NCBI GenBank assembly: GCA_026168455.1
Contig: CM047429.1
Span: 37,184,066-37,248,065, forward strand
Direction: 5' to 3'
Source of the DNA: Theocolax elegans
Taxonomy: Eukaryota > Arthropoda > Insecta > Hymenoptera > Cerocephalidae
DNA: 64,000 nt
The notes beneath the pieces were generated by a model. The model was not told where the DNA came from. It did no database searches and saw only the letters and a list, made by a program, of their open reading frames with translations. Shown in pieces: positions 9,657 to 20,893 of this stretch (positions are counted from its first letter, which is position 1; every line of letters begins with the position of its first letter). The position numbers were made by a program, and so were the translations under genes.

Positions 9657-12459
9657 CTAAGTCAACATAAAGCCGAGCAGCATTTTTTTAAAGAGTACTG
9701 ATCTGTAACATCGACGTAGATCCTCTGGCAACTGGTTCCATAGACGTGCTACAGAAGTTAGAAAAGAATTTCTGTAACATTCCGTATTTGCGTGCATAAT
9801 GATCAAATCAAAGTCAGAAACACGTCTTGCGCCGTATTTACCTACCGGACGAAACTGCAGACCTCGCAAATACGAGGGCTGGTCAGAGTTGGGGATTTTA
9901 ACAAGAGCACATAAACATAAATAGTCTATTGGCAAAAGTAAGGAGTTTAAGATCCTTGTACACAGGTGTAGCATGCTCGAACTTTTTCAAACCAACGACA
10001 AAATGAAGAGCAGCAATGTTTACATCTGGACAATTTTAGCACCAGCTCACCAGAAAGGTTGAGAAGGAGACCTGGGCAGTACTCCAAGTAGGGGAGATCC
10101 AATGTCTTGACCAACGTCGATTTCACACTGTTTGGCAGTGAAGATCCATGTTTCTTCAGGCAAAAAAGAGCTGCATAAACCTTCTTAGGAGTAATCATGC
10201 ATTGTTCAGGACACGAGAGGGTGGAATCAAATGTGACACCAAGAATCTTACGAGTGGAACAAATGCTAATCTTTTCTTCACCAATTTTAACCTCCGGCGT
10301 GACCATATTGTTTAGGCGACATATATACCCTCGTGAGCCCAGCCAAATAGCACTAGTACTAGCACTAGTCTTCTTTGTATTTATACTAAGGCCATTATTC
10401 ACTGCCCAACAATCGATACGCTGTAAGTTTAGATTAACCCTATCCACGATTGCGGGAATATCGTTGGAAGATCCACGAACATATACAGCAAAATCATCCG
10501 CGTAGATGTGATACGCGCAATCAACCAGACAAACCGGCAAGTCATTTATAAACAAAATAAACAGTAGAGGACCAAGGATTGAGCCCTGAGGGACTCCCCT
10601 TACTCTCGTCAATGGATCACTTACATCATTATTAGACGTTTTTACAATCTGCGACCTACAAGAGAGGTAGGATTTTATCCACTTCATGGAAGACTCTGAA
10701 AAATCATAGTATTTTAGTTTATCACAAAGTAGTTGGGTGTTAACAGTATCAAAGGCCTGGCTGAAATCCACCGATACCAGTAGAGTAACGAATTCATCGT
10801 CAATATTTTTCCTAATGTCATCTACCATTCTGATCGTAGCTATAAGATTTACGAAAACCTGACTCCAGTCTGTCAAGTATATCGAAGTGCGCAACATGTT
10901 CACTCATCTGCCGATATGCTACATATTCTAATAACTTTGATGTTGCGCAAAGAATACTGATTGGCCGAAAATTCTCAATGGAGGATGGCTGGGTGACTTT
11001 AGGAAGCGGGCGAACAATCGCAGTCTTCCATTGTTCAGAAAACTCACCAGACTGAAGGGCCGTATCAAAAATATGTAACAACACTGGGCATATGAAAGAT
11101 TGAGACTCTTTAATAAATCTGAGAGGGATTCCATCTATACCTACAGCATTTGAACGCGCAGACCTAATCACCTCGGTTAAATCAGAAGTCTGTATATGTT
11201 TAAAATAAAACTGTTCATCAGGTGATCTTGATACATAAGAATAATTAAAATCCAATATCGAAACTCCACTGGTTCCGACAAAATGCTGATTCAGCAGGCC
11301 GGGCTGAATCAGTAAATTTTTTATTTCAGTATGTGATGTTCGCAGTCCCATTCGCTGAACAATTTTGCACATGTTGGAAGTACCAACAGACTCATTCAGT
11401 TTTCTTTTATAATAATTATGCATGGCATTTCTAATGACAGTCTGCACTCTATTACGAAGTGTCTTGTATGCAGTATAATTATCGCTGCTACCTGAACGCT
11501 TGTGAATTCTCCATGCCCTGTTACGCTGATCCAAGGACATGGTCTCGACCTAACTTTAAAAGTTTTAAACGGGGCGTGCGCATCATACGCTTCAAGAAGT
11601 TTTCTTTCATAAAGTTGTACCTTAAAGTTGACATTCTGAGAGTGCAGAAGCTCAGACCAATCCACCGACGACAAATCCACAGCAAACGCTGCCAAACGTC
11701 ACCAAGCGATCGTGCAATAAAAGTGGATGCCTGCATATTCACAGGCAAGTCGTATGTCAAGGTAGCATGCAATACATCATGACCAGAGATGCCCGGATAA
11801 CTGACTTGCTCAAAAGAAGTAACTATAGCTTTGTCAGTTAGACATATGTAGTCTATAGCAGAGTGTGTGTTATCTCTCACTCTATGATGAGTAGCTCCAT
11901 AAGGGATGCGCTGCATACAGCATGACTCAAGGGATTCCCGAAGAATAGTACGTGGTGTTGACTCTGCACTCCAATTTAGGTTGAGGTCTCCCAGTAATAT
12001 AATATTATCGCACCCACCATCATAGTTCAAAATCGGCTCCTCAACTGTATGCCAATATCCAGCCTTTAGTGGATTATATACAACAACAAACAGCAATTTA
12101 ACATTCGTGAGGATCACATCAACTAATAAGTACTCTGGGCGTTTGATATAGCTTTGCGGTTGAGGCGATGAACAGTGAAAACGAGATGTTAGCCTGTTCT
12201 TGACATGCAAAGCCACTCCACCACCCCCCTTGCCCACTCTGTCTATACGATAGTGAAACAAGCCTGGGATATTCGTACCGCTTCTCGGAGAAGCTGCTGA
12301 TAACCTCGACTCACTAATCGCCACGATATGCAAATCATGCATCTCAATGAGATTCACTATTTCTGAAAAATGAGCCAATAATGATTGCGCATTACAGTGT
12401 TCTATTTTAAGATTACTATTTAATATAGAGCTTGAGTTTACCGTAACATTAGTAGCCAT
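9657..12459 (-). pseudogene. Family A ORF2: endonuclease plus reverse transcriptase, frameshifted
   Basis: The endonuclease frame starts at 12459 (ATG) and shows NAQSL near residue 24, SESRL near 50, GKGGGGVALHV, the catalytic GDLNLNW and SGHD: the order of EEP-fold nucleases that nick target DNA. A frame change near 11530 leads into the RT fingers (KVTQPSSIENFRPISIL), and another near 10850 into the palm, with VSVDFSQAFD, GVPQGSILGPLLF and the catalytic YADD. A last shift near 9965 leads to a C-terminal SVARLWNQLPEDLR module of Jockey-type RTs. At least three frameshifts make it inactive. No RNase H is visible. The ORF1 stop region overlaps its start by about ten bases. Confidence 0.85.
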
Positions 12460-13867
12460 AATTAATAAAGGACATCTTGAACATTATTTTCTTACGCAAA
12501 ATAGGACACGTTGACTTATCGTTGGCTGTATGAGAACAGTTTGGGGATTTTGCTAGAGAACAGTTAATACATTTTAAACTACTTTTTGATTTACAGTTGC
12601 TTACCTTGTGATCTCCACCACACAGTTGACAACGTTGCTTTTCCTTGCAATCTTTAGCAATATGATTGAAACTACAGCAATTATAGCATTGAAGTATCGA
12701 TATATAATCCTTCAATCTACATGCACACCAATATATACACTCTTGAACGGTTGATTAAAACTTCTCGAAATTCGGGTTTAGTTTCTACAATACACGAACG
12801 AAACTTTTTATAACTACGGGGTGGAAAAAGGTATATAATTTAAAATCATTACTTGACGCAGCTTCGAAGTTTTCGAAATTTTGCTGCACTATGCACCGAG
12901 AAATATCATCCTCCTGCAAGTCTATAGGGATTCCATAGATCAACAGCCTTGGGTTGAGTTTTATGTCGGGCTTTATCTTCAGACCAGCATTTGCCAACGC
13001 AGGTATGCGTTTAATAATCTCCGGATCAACATTATCCCCTTCGATTTCAACGGAGCTGTGTGAACAATTATATATTCGCTTAACACTCATCTTCAACTCA
13101 GCAGGATTGATACACTTCTTAAGCGCCTCCTTAGTAACGTTGGATGTATTATATTTATCCTTTAAGTGTTCGCAAGGTCCAATAATAACTCTTTTTGATT
13201 GACCAGTAGTAAGGGTCTTGTGCCTATCCAAAAGTGACTCTCCATTAAGCCGGAGGCCGGATGAAGCAGAGGCACTAGAAAGTGAAATTATATTAGCATA
13301 TGTCGGATGAGTATCTTTACACGAGCTCAAATGCCCGTTCGACAGAACTTTTTACGAAGTATTTTCTAATAATTTACATGATTCAACTAGAATTTTATTA
13401 GTGTTTTGTATTGTTTCATGAAATTCTTGAGCTGCATTTTTATATCCAGTAAAGGGCTCAACGGCAAGCTGAGCTGTGTACGCAGTCGAAAGCAAATTAA
13501 TAGCGTCGCAGAACCCATTTATAGCTGAACAAAGCGTTTCTCTCTTATCTTCAACTTTTTCATCAGACAGCCAATTTAATAATGTGGCGCGGTCCCTACT
13601 TACTGTCATTAAAATGTTCTTTACGTCAGAGGTCGAAAGAAGTGGAGAAGGCAATGTCATGGTAATATCGGCATCATCAATACCTGTGTTGTCGGCTGAC
13701 GAAAGAGAGCTATGTCGCCAAACCACGTTTACTATTGGAAAGAAATGAAATAACCCTAGGATTCGTTCCTCTACCATTGGTTGATTTCCTCCAGGTCTAA
13801 TGGAAGAGCCGCCAAAACAATCACCGTCACAGCTAACCTCCAAACAAGAATAGATTTTTGTGTGCAC
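12449..13867 (-). pseudogene. Family A ORF1, gag-like with CCHC zinc knuckles
   Basis: Three frame segments read 5' to 3' on the minus strand (13867-13352, 13330-12785, 12715-12449). The last has CYNCCSFNHIAKDC (CX2CX4HX4C), then CQLCGGDHKVSNC (CX2CX3HX4C) and a third Cys/His cluster. Such knuckles mark nucleic-acid-binding ORF1 proteins of Jockey-type elements. The middle part has a globular stretch with RLLIYGIPIDLQEDDI, typical of the RRM-like region before the knuckles. Two frameshifts interrupt it. ORF1 proteins coat the element RNA. The copy at 48.0-49.2 kb is recognisably the same protein. Confidence 0.75.
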
Positions 13868-14139
13868 TCCTCGGCCAAAAAAGACAGAGCCAAGCAGTAT
13901 TTGCTCCGAGAGTATGGAGCCTGCACTATCTGTAACATTCAGATACTCACACAGAGTAGGTTAAACTAAGTTGCGGAGCAATAACCCTCGAGCGGGGAGC
14001 AACACGTCAATCCAACTTACAGAGAGAGAGAGAGTCTCAAGAGAGAGAGGATCGAGGCGGCTTCGAGGCGACGGCGGATGAGGTTCGTACCTGAAACTAA
14101 CACCATACTAATTAGTTGAAGAACGCAAGAAGGAACGAT

Positions 14140-14378
14140 TTAACCTTTAGAGCACGGGATGGCCCCTATACGGGCCATGCTCATGATTGACCCTTTACAT
14201 GTGTTAGATTTGAGATGTGAGACATCACAAAACTCGATTTCTATAGAAAAGTGAGAGAAAACAGTAAACCCAAATCCCTGTCCTCTAAAGGTTAAAAGTG
14301 ATCCGATGTTTTTGAAAATTATTTTTATTGAAAAAAGAAGCTTTTTGAACCAGAAAATTCCCGTTCTCTAAAGGTTAA
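14140..14378. mobile_element. piggyBac-type MITE with TTAA duplications
   Basis: TTAA at 14140-14143 is followed by CCTTTAGAGCACGGGATGG; the complement TCCTCTAAAGG ends at 14291 before TTAA 14292-14295. A second right-end copy, TTCTCTAAAGG, ends at 14374 before another TTAA. The left end holds the palindrome-like GGCCCCTATACGGGCC. The unit is 148 bp (or 231 bp to the second end) with no coding sequence. The termini resemble those at 46324-47245 and 22793-26529. Confidence 0.75.
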
Positions 14379-14639
14379 TAGTTATCTGGGAGTAAGTTAT
14401 ACCGCATCGCCGAGACGTAGACAGCACCAGGTCACCATACACCATATAGCAGATGTGCACTGCTACAGACTGAATACAGCCGAGAGAACGGCGAGAGTCA
14501 GAGCTCTATGGTCGGTCGACGCGACAACACAACGACATAGCCAGCTGCCAATAGTGACTTGCGATTGAGTGCGAAAGAGAGAGAGAGAGAGAGAGATATC
14601 GCCGTTGAGGGACGAGTGCTGATTTCCTCGTTAGGTTGG

Positions 14640-14862
14640 TGAATAATTCACTATCGCTGCGTACGGTACCGCCTAGTGTGTGCCTTCCCCTTCTCTTCCC
14701 CTACAGCTAATCGTGTAGCAGCAGCGGAGTAATTCTCTGACGTATTAACGCGGCTGGCGCGCACCCGTCATTTATATTGTTTACAAATTAATAAATACCT
14801 TTTTAACCTATTTACCACAATTAATTGTTAACCTGCACCCTGATCCCCAGTGCAGCGTTACA
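14640..14862 (+). repeat. LTR end (U5-like) ahead of a tRNA-Asp primer site
   Basis: The block ends CCCCAGTGCAGCGTTACA at 14862, followed after two bases by TGGCTC, the complement of a tRNA 3' end. The CA terminus plus primer site is the standard right border of a 5' LTR. A diverged copy in reverse orientation lies at 615-840. No gag or pol follows, since a tRNA-like repeat begins at 14965. The left LTR boundary is not resolved. Confidence 0.55.
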
Positions 14863-14864
14863 TT

Positions 14865-14936
14865 TGGCTCTCCAGCGGGGAATCGAACCCCGGTCTCCCG
14901 CGTGATAGGCGGGAATACTGACCACTATAATGAGCC
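14865..14936 (-). tRNA. tRNA-Asp-like sequence with CCA end, fused to the LTR (extended primer site or tRNA relic)
   Basis: The minus strand reads as a whole tRNA-Asp: TATAGTGGTCAGTATTCCCG (D arm), CCTATCACGCGGG (anticodon arm, ATC in place of the usual GTC), GGGGTTCGATTCCCC (T arm) and ...GAGCCA. CCA is not encoded in animal tRNA genes, so this copy came from a mature tRNA. An ordinary PBS is about 18 bases, yet here about 72 bases match. The anticodon change and acceptor mismatches argue against a working tRNA gene. Confidence 0.7.
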
Positions 14937-14964
14937 TCTGCTCGTGCGAAAATTAAAAAATGAA

Positions 14965-15144
14965 GCGGGCGTCGGGTCTTGAACCCGAGCCCCTTCGGAT
15001 CCGAACGCGTTCACGCTACCCAATGCGCTACGCCCGCAATAGTCGTAGAGCCTGCTTATTGCTCTTATTTGCTACCGATAGCGCGTCACCTCGCGGTGTC
15101 GGTAATGCTGGCATCTTTGACAAGTGGATTAAATCCATCTTGTC
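14965..15144 (-). repeat. tRNA-Arg-like repeat, copy 1 (complete tRNA part)
   Basis: On the minus strand a body beginning GACAAGATGGATTTAATCC and containing ACCGACACCGCGAGG is followed by a 73-base tRNA-like unit at 15037-14965. That unit has a perfect 7-bp acceptor stem GCGGGCG/CGCCCGC, an A-box-like TAGCGCATTGG and a B box GGTTCAAGACC. The anticodon region CTTCGGATCCGA resembles tRNA-Arg(TCG), but its 5' stem strand no longer pairs. Copies 2 and 3 (55501-55626, 59260-59413) stop inside the anticodon arm. The conserved body lies upstream of the tRNA, the reverse of the usual SINE order. Confidence 0.75.
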
Positions 15145-15469
15145 AGAATAAGTAAGCGTGAATCGTATATGACTCATATATAGCAGAAAATTCCGTCGCG
15201 TATACATCTGTTTTGACGTTTCCTTAATTACAATAAGGAAAAAGAAGCGAAAATTTTAAATCGACTTACGACGAAAATATTACTGTATACGGAGTATTTT
15301 TAAATATTAGAAGGCATAAATTTTCTTACTGTTTTTATATTATACTCATTTTTTCAATTATATACTGAGATGTACATGTAAACAATTGTTAATAAAATTT
15401 TATAGTCCGAAGAGGGTTGCATTGACCACCGATACGGCACAAAGAAAAAATGTATTAAATTTTCTTTCC
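15145..15469. other. AT-rich spacer
   Basis: No gene or RNA recognised between the tRNA-like repeat and the large TIR element. Confidence 0.5.
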
Positions 15470-15629
15470 CACTTACACCTTTTTTACACCTTTGACTCGG
15501 GAAGATCGATAAAATCAACTATATAATAATCTTTCAGACAAAAGTTGTATGATTTTTCCTTGCCGGCCTTGAATTTGACCTTGAACTTGACTTTCAAGGT
15601 TATTTGAAGGTCTGGTCGAGTATTTAAAA

Positions 15630-15979
15630 TTGAAATCCCCATTTTTTATGGCAGAAATGGAAAGCTGGTTAAAATTCCTATCCAACAATATGCATAACAT
15701 AGGGGGTTAAACATAATCCAAAAATCATTTGAAGGTTGAATGCTTGGTCACAGAATGCAGGACGGAGTAAACCAACCCCAGCTTCTGGTTCAGCGACCCC
15801 GAAAAGTTTTTTAAGCGCCCTTACATCTGCAATTTTCATGAGTGTCCATATTGTTGGAGTGTAAGGACATTTGACCTTTATATGACCTTTGAATAACGTA
15901 TGATCCCCTATGCTATGTATATCTTTAGATAGGGAATTTCACCAGCTTTACATTTCTGTCATCAAAATGGGGGTTCCAA
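15630..15979. mobile_element. Palindromic MITE nested in the left TIR
   Basis: The arms TTGAAATCCCCATTTT and AAAATGGGGGTTCCAA are followed inwards by long complementary stretches (GGCAGAAATGGAAAGCTGGT against ACCAGCTTTACATTTCTG). It is flanked by ATTTAAAA (15622-15629) and TTTTAAAA (15980-15987), a 7/8 match suggesting an 8-bp duplication as in hAT-type MITEs. Removing it joins the two halves of the large element's left TIR. Confidence 0.65.
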
Positions 15980-17129
15980 TTTTAAAAGGGACGATGTCAT
16001 TTCGCCTAATTATCGTTACTCCAAAATTTATTTTTATTTTTAAATCGAAAAAATAAGAAAAAATCTTAGGCGATATGACAATGTCATTTTGCCTAAATAA
16101 AAAATAAAAAACATAATTTTTAGACGAAATGTCAGTGCCATTTCTCCTAAATAAAAAAATTCAGAAAAACGTTTTAGGCAATATGACAATGTCGCCTAAA
16201 TGGAATTTTTTAAAACTTCTTTTTAGGCGTTTTGGCAATATCATTTCGCTTAACAAAAAAGTTGAAATAAAAGTTTTAGGCGATATGACAATGTCATTTC
16301 GCCTAAATGAAATTTTTTAAAACTTATTTTAGAAGTTTTTTTGTATATTTTCGGTAGAAATACTTTTAAAGGTGTACTATAAGTTTGTTTCATATTTTGT
16401 ATGATAGCATATTTTTCATTTATCAAGTACTTCTGCATTTGTATGCACTTCTCGTAGATACAACATTTTAAATAAATAATTTAGTATAATGTTATAAAAT
16501 GATTGATTAATTTTAAGTTTTTCTTTCAATAATTAGAAAAATATTCACTGACACTTTCTAGTAAAAAATACTAGTGGTTTTTCGATCAACTTTCTTACTT
16601 GGCGGTTTAATTTCATATTCAAAAAGTAATATATTTTATAAGTAATCGTTTTTGAGTTAATAGTTTAAATGGATTTGGGTTCATATGACAAAATATATAA
16701 TAAATATTACCATAAACTCACAAAGAATGGAGCTTTTTTCCTCGTATTTAAGTAATATTTTTATAATTATTAATATACGACACACTACCAAAAAACATAC
16801 ACCATAAACAACTTATATTAAACATTGCTTAAATTGATTTGATATTAATAATAGTTTGTATAATATATTCCACCTCTTCTTATTATTTTTTATATTATTA
16901 ATTAAGGAAGAATTCAGTTAGGTAATTCGCGAAAAAGATTATTCTAATTCTTTTTCTTAAGCGTTTTGGCAATGTCATATGGAATGAATAAATAAATTTC
17001 GCCGAAATAAAAAATCAAATAAATTCTAAACAAATTATTAACACGTTATTAAGAAAATAACTGAGCATATTTTTCTTTTTATTTATAATATTATTTTTTA
17101 AATAAGCCCCATTTTTAAAGATATTTTGC

Positions 17130-17830
17130 GTGCTTTGTGTTAAATAGTGCATTACGATTCAAGTGCGCAAAGTAGGTGGAAAAAAGACGAGTGTGAGAGT
17201 CACCTATGGGCACGTGTATCGTATACTATTTTTCCTAACAAACTGCGCAAAATTCGATAACTATGTATGGGTGGTTTCACGTTAACTAATTAAGTAAAAA
17301 TTTAAATATTGCTAACAATAGTTGAAAATAGAGTAGAGAAGTAGGCGGCGAAGGGGGAAGAGAGGGTCCAGGGGCAAAGCCCTTTGAAAGAACGTCGTAC
17401 TATGATTTATCGCGCGCGAAGGCCAAGTAATTTTTATTTACCTTCTATCTTTTCCTCTTTCTGACCTTTCATGTCTCCTTCCCTTTTAATATGTAAATAA
17501 AGATACAAATACGTAAATTCGGAGAAAAATAAATATGTATCTCGAAATGCGTTGATCGCGTGTAACAAACAATTTGAAATTATATTATATAATGTTAAAA
17601 AATATATAGCCTATACGATACCTATTCTAATATTATTTCCCGGACTAGTGCGCAAAATAAAACATTTCCCGCAGTACTGCGCAAAATAAAACGTTTTGAT
17701 CACTAGTGCGGGAAAGTACCATTCTGCGCACTCAAACGCGCACGGAGTTAGGAAATAGTACATTACGATACAAGTGCGCAAAATAGCACTCCGCACGAGT
17801 ATCGTATGCTACTTTTTAACACAAGTTGCG
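17130..17830. repeat. Cluster of AGTGCGCAAA-type motifs in direct and inverted order
   Basis: GTGCGCAAA or CTGCGCAAA occurs near 17163, 17246, 17651, 17678 and 17774, with variants CTAGTGCGGGAAA near 17706 and GTTGCGGAAAG near 17826. Two blocks share CATTACGATTCAAGTGCGCAAA (17151-17172) and its near copy at 17762-17783, each followed by GTATCGTATACTA or GTATCGTATGCTA. A further GTGCGCAAAGCACG lies at 19902. No protein frame explains it. Confidence 0.55.
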
Positions 17831-20064
17831 GAAAGTTCAACAAAAAATATAAAGAGAGCAAGAGAGAGATACGGAGAGCAAGAGACAGCGAGAGAGAAAA
17901 GATTGATCAGCGCCCGCCGGCATTTGCAGGCACGAGCGTAGCGAGTGACTGATGGCCGGGGGCGGGCGCTGATCATCCATATTAAAAAAAATATTATGTA
18001 ATTATAATAAGAAATAATAAAACACAATAATTTGAGTACACACAATTATTTATTATTTCATATGAAAACAAAAAGAAGTACATGCGTATGCACAAACAAA
18101 CAGTACAATTATATTTTCCAATGAAAAAATTCACATACGTCTTAAAAAAAATCGTGAAATTATTAATGAAAGAATCAATTAATCTTTAGTTTTAGCACTC
18201 ATATTTATTGTAACAATATAGATAATTGTGTCGCCGGCGATTTTCAATACATTGCATGCAGAAACGAATCTTATTTCATAACACGAACGGGATTGTTTAT
18301 TTTCAAAGCTTCCTACACGCTTTGAAATTTGAACTTTCCGCACGCCAGTGTTGAAAAATATCTTATATATTTACTTCAAAAGTAATAACGTTAATCATAT
18401 TTAGTGCATTAAAATATAAACCTAGTAAGTGTGGTTAAGTTATGCCACTCTTTATTAAAAGTCATTTAATAAAAAACATTTTAGTTTCTAGGACGAGAAC
18501 TGTTTTAATATATTCATTTTGCAGATTAAATGTTATTTTGTCTCACATTTTGGAGTATGCGGTTAACTACGTTTGTCGACATGACTAGGGAATTCATACT
18601 CTTTTTATGTTTTTATATGAAAGGCAATGCAGGGTTCCGTTTGCATAATGGTACAAAATAATCGCATTCGATGATACTTTTAATCAGTATGACATTATAA
18701 CACGCGCGCATCCAAACCCTTCTTGCACTCAAACCTCTTTCTAAAATACATAAAATACACACTTTTCTCTATGCCTTAAATTGTATTACCATAACGTTTT
18801 TAACACCTTTAATGCATTAAAATAACTTGCACGATATACAAAAAATATGATTCAGATAAATTTATGTTATTTTCACTAGAATTGGTAGAACAAGAATCTA
18901 TGTACATTTGTAATAGATCTGTGCAGATAAAATGCAAAGTTTAATATTTGGAATGAAATATAACATAACAATTCTCTACAGACAACAGTTTAATTAACAC
19001 TTGACTAAGCAGATATAATATAAATATTTAGATTATATAATATAATATAATGTAATTTAAACGATTTAGAAGCAATTTTATTTTTATAAGATTACAATAT
19101 TGATTTAAATAATAGTACGAGTATTTTTTCGACAATTAAACTAAAGAATCTTATAATTAAATAGTTTGATTTTTACAATCAAAAGCAGAAATATTTGGAT
19201 TTTACCTGCACGTCTCTAATTTGTAACTATTAAAGATATCTCAAGTTGATAATAATATCATAATTGTACAGATTTAGAATTTGTTTCCCTATGAATAATA
19301 ATCTGTAGAAATACTCGTTAGTAAAGTTTAGATTAAATAAACGTGATTAAATAAATGAGCTATTATAGTATATAACTGTCAATCAATGTTTTACAATATA
19401 AGAGTTTTTGATAATTTTTTCAAAATTATTTTCTTAACATAACAAAAATTATTAAATGCTTGTCTTAGAGTAATTGAATAAAACATACTTCGAATTTATA
19501 ATCAAATTTAAAATATTAAGCATTTGCTAAATATCTTTAAAACTTTACTCCTCTACAAACGTAGTTAAAAATTATTATTTGATCTTTCATTATAGCTTAA
19601 TTTTTATGACGGCTGAGGAATCTATCATACCAAATTTCCATTTTATAATTTAAAATTGACTAAAGAGTAGTATATACCAGTCGAAATTAAGTTTGTTTTT
19701 CTTTAAAAAGCGATTAGCTTATTTACTTATATTAATACGCGTATTAATAAAGCGTCATAGGGTAGAAAGCACCTTAATTGTCTATACTTGTATTCTTAAT
19801 TGTTATTAGTAAAGAATACTTAAATTGATTAAACTGAATTTCTTTCTTATATTAATTAATGAATATTCATAACAGTTATAAAAAATAGTTCATTATTTAA
19901 CAAGTGCGCAAAGCACGAGTGGCTGCATTGCTCGTCGAGTTTTAAAATAAATAAACTCACCTTCAGCTCTTGCTTAGTCACCTAGGATTCGTATCGAGGG
20001 GGGATCTCTAAAGGAAATATAGAGAAATAAAGACTTCAGGGTACAAGGTACGTGGAATCATCGG
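17831..20064. other. AT-rich interior of the TIR element, no gene
   Basis: There are long AT-rich runs with short homopolymers. I see no transposase motif, no splice-bounded exon and no RNA gene before the tRNA-like unit at 20065. Confidence 0.5.
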
Positions 20065-20138
20065 GTTCCCGGTAGCAAAGTGGTAAGGCAACTGCCCGGT
20101 AAGCAGGAGACCGTCGGTTCGTTCCCGACCTGGGGACG
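20065..20138 (+). tRNA. tRNA-Thr-like unit (anticodon GGT), probably pseudo or SINE head
   Basis: GTTCCCG pairs with TGGGGAC as acceptor stem. The D-arm region is GTAGCAAAGTGGTAAGGC, the anticodon arm CTGC-CCGGTAA-GCAG, and the T arm GTCGG-TTCGTTC-CCGAC. A pol III stop-like T7 follows at 20142-20148. The loop lacks U33, there is one extra base between T arm and acceptor, and GGT is not a usual Thr anticodon in animals, so I doubt function. It may be the head of a tRNA-derived SINE. Confidence 0.5.
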
Positions 20139-20893
20139 TTGATTTTTTTCTTTCTCGATCTTTCCTTAATTCATTTTCTAATACCTCTGGCAACATTTAA
20201 AACTTAGCGATATGCGAGTAAGTTGCTAATAAAGAGGGTTTTGTGCAATATTTGAATAAAGATTGAGTAACACAAATTGGCTCGGAAAGACCGAATAATA
20301 TATTTTTTTCTAAGAAACACATGCCCGAGCGATTTGGAGTCAAAATTTAAAAATTATACTAAATTATTTATTTAAAATGTTGTATCTACGACAAGTGCAT
20401 AAAAATGCAGAAGTACTTGATAACTGATAAATATACTATCATACAAAATATGAAATAAATTTATAGTACATCTTGAAAAGTATTTCTACCGAAAATATAC
20501 AAAAAAAACTTCTAAAATAAGTTTTAAAAAATTTCATTTAGGCGAAATGACATTGCCAAAACACCTAAAAAGAAGCTTTAGAAAATTCCATTTAGGCGAA
20601 ATGACATTGTCATATCGCCTAAGATTTTTTCTAATTTTTTCGATTTACACGAAATGGCACTGTCGTTTCGCCTAAAGATAAATTTAGGCGTAATGACAAT
20701 TAGGCGAAATTACATCGTCCGTTTTAAAAGCTCGACTCGGCCTTCACATGAAGGTCAGGTTCAATGTTAAATTCAAAGTCACCAGCAGATATCCAAAGAC
20801 AAATCATACAATTTTTTTCTGAAACATTTTCTTCGAAAATGCATGTTTGCCGAGTTGTTATCGTTTTGGAACTTTTGACACACCCTGTATATG

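Larger units (their letters stand above)
9485..14040 (-). mobile_element. Jockey-like non-LTR retrotransposon, family A copy 1
   Basis: The minus strand carries, in order, a gag-like ORF1 with zinc knuckles, an apurinic-type endonuclease, a reverse transcriptase with YADD, and an AT-rich 3' UTR that resumes beyond the nested block at about 8423. This is the organisation of Jockey-type elements. A second, more decayed copy with the same ORF1 and 3' end lies on the plus strand at 47.7-51.3 kb. The 5' boundary near 14,000 is approximate. Confidence 0.8.
15470..20893. mobile_element. Large TIR element (about 5.4 kb) lacking a transposase
   Basis: The segment 15470-16500 is the inverted, diverged copy of 20360-20893. 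Shared landmarks in order are TTGTATGATTT, GGTCGAG, GACGATGTCATTTCGCC, CGATATGACAATGTCATTT, TTGTATATTTTCGGTAGAAA, CAAGTACTTCTGCATTT and GATACAACATTTTAAATAAA. The right end finishes CACACCCTGTA, typical of TA-target Tc1/mariner-like termini; the left end is more decayed. The interior has no transposase frame, only AT-rich DNA, the GTGCGCAAA-rich region at 17.1-17.8 kb and a tRNA-like unit. It is probably a non-autonomous element with very long TIRs that gathered later insertions. Confidence 0.65.
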
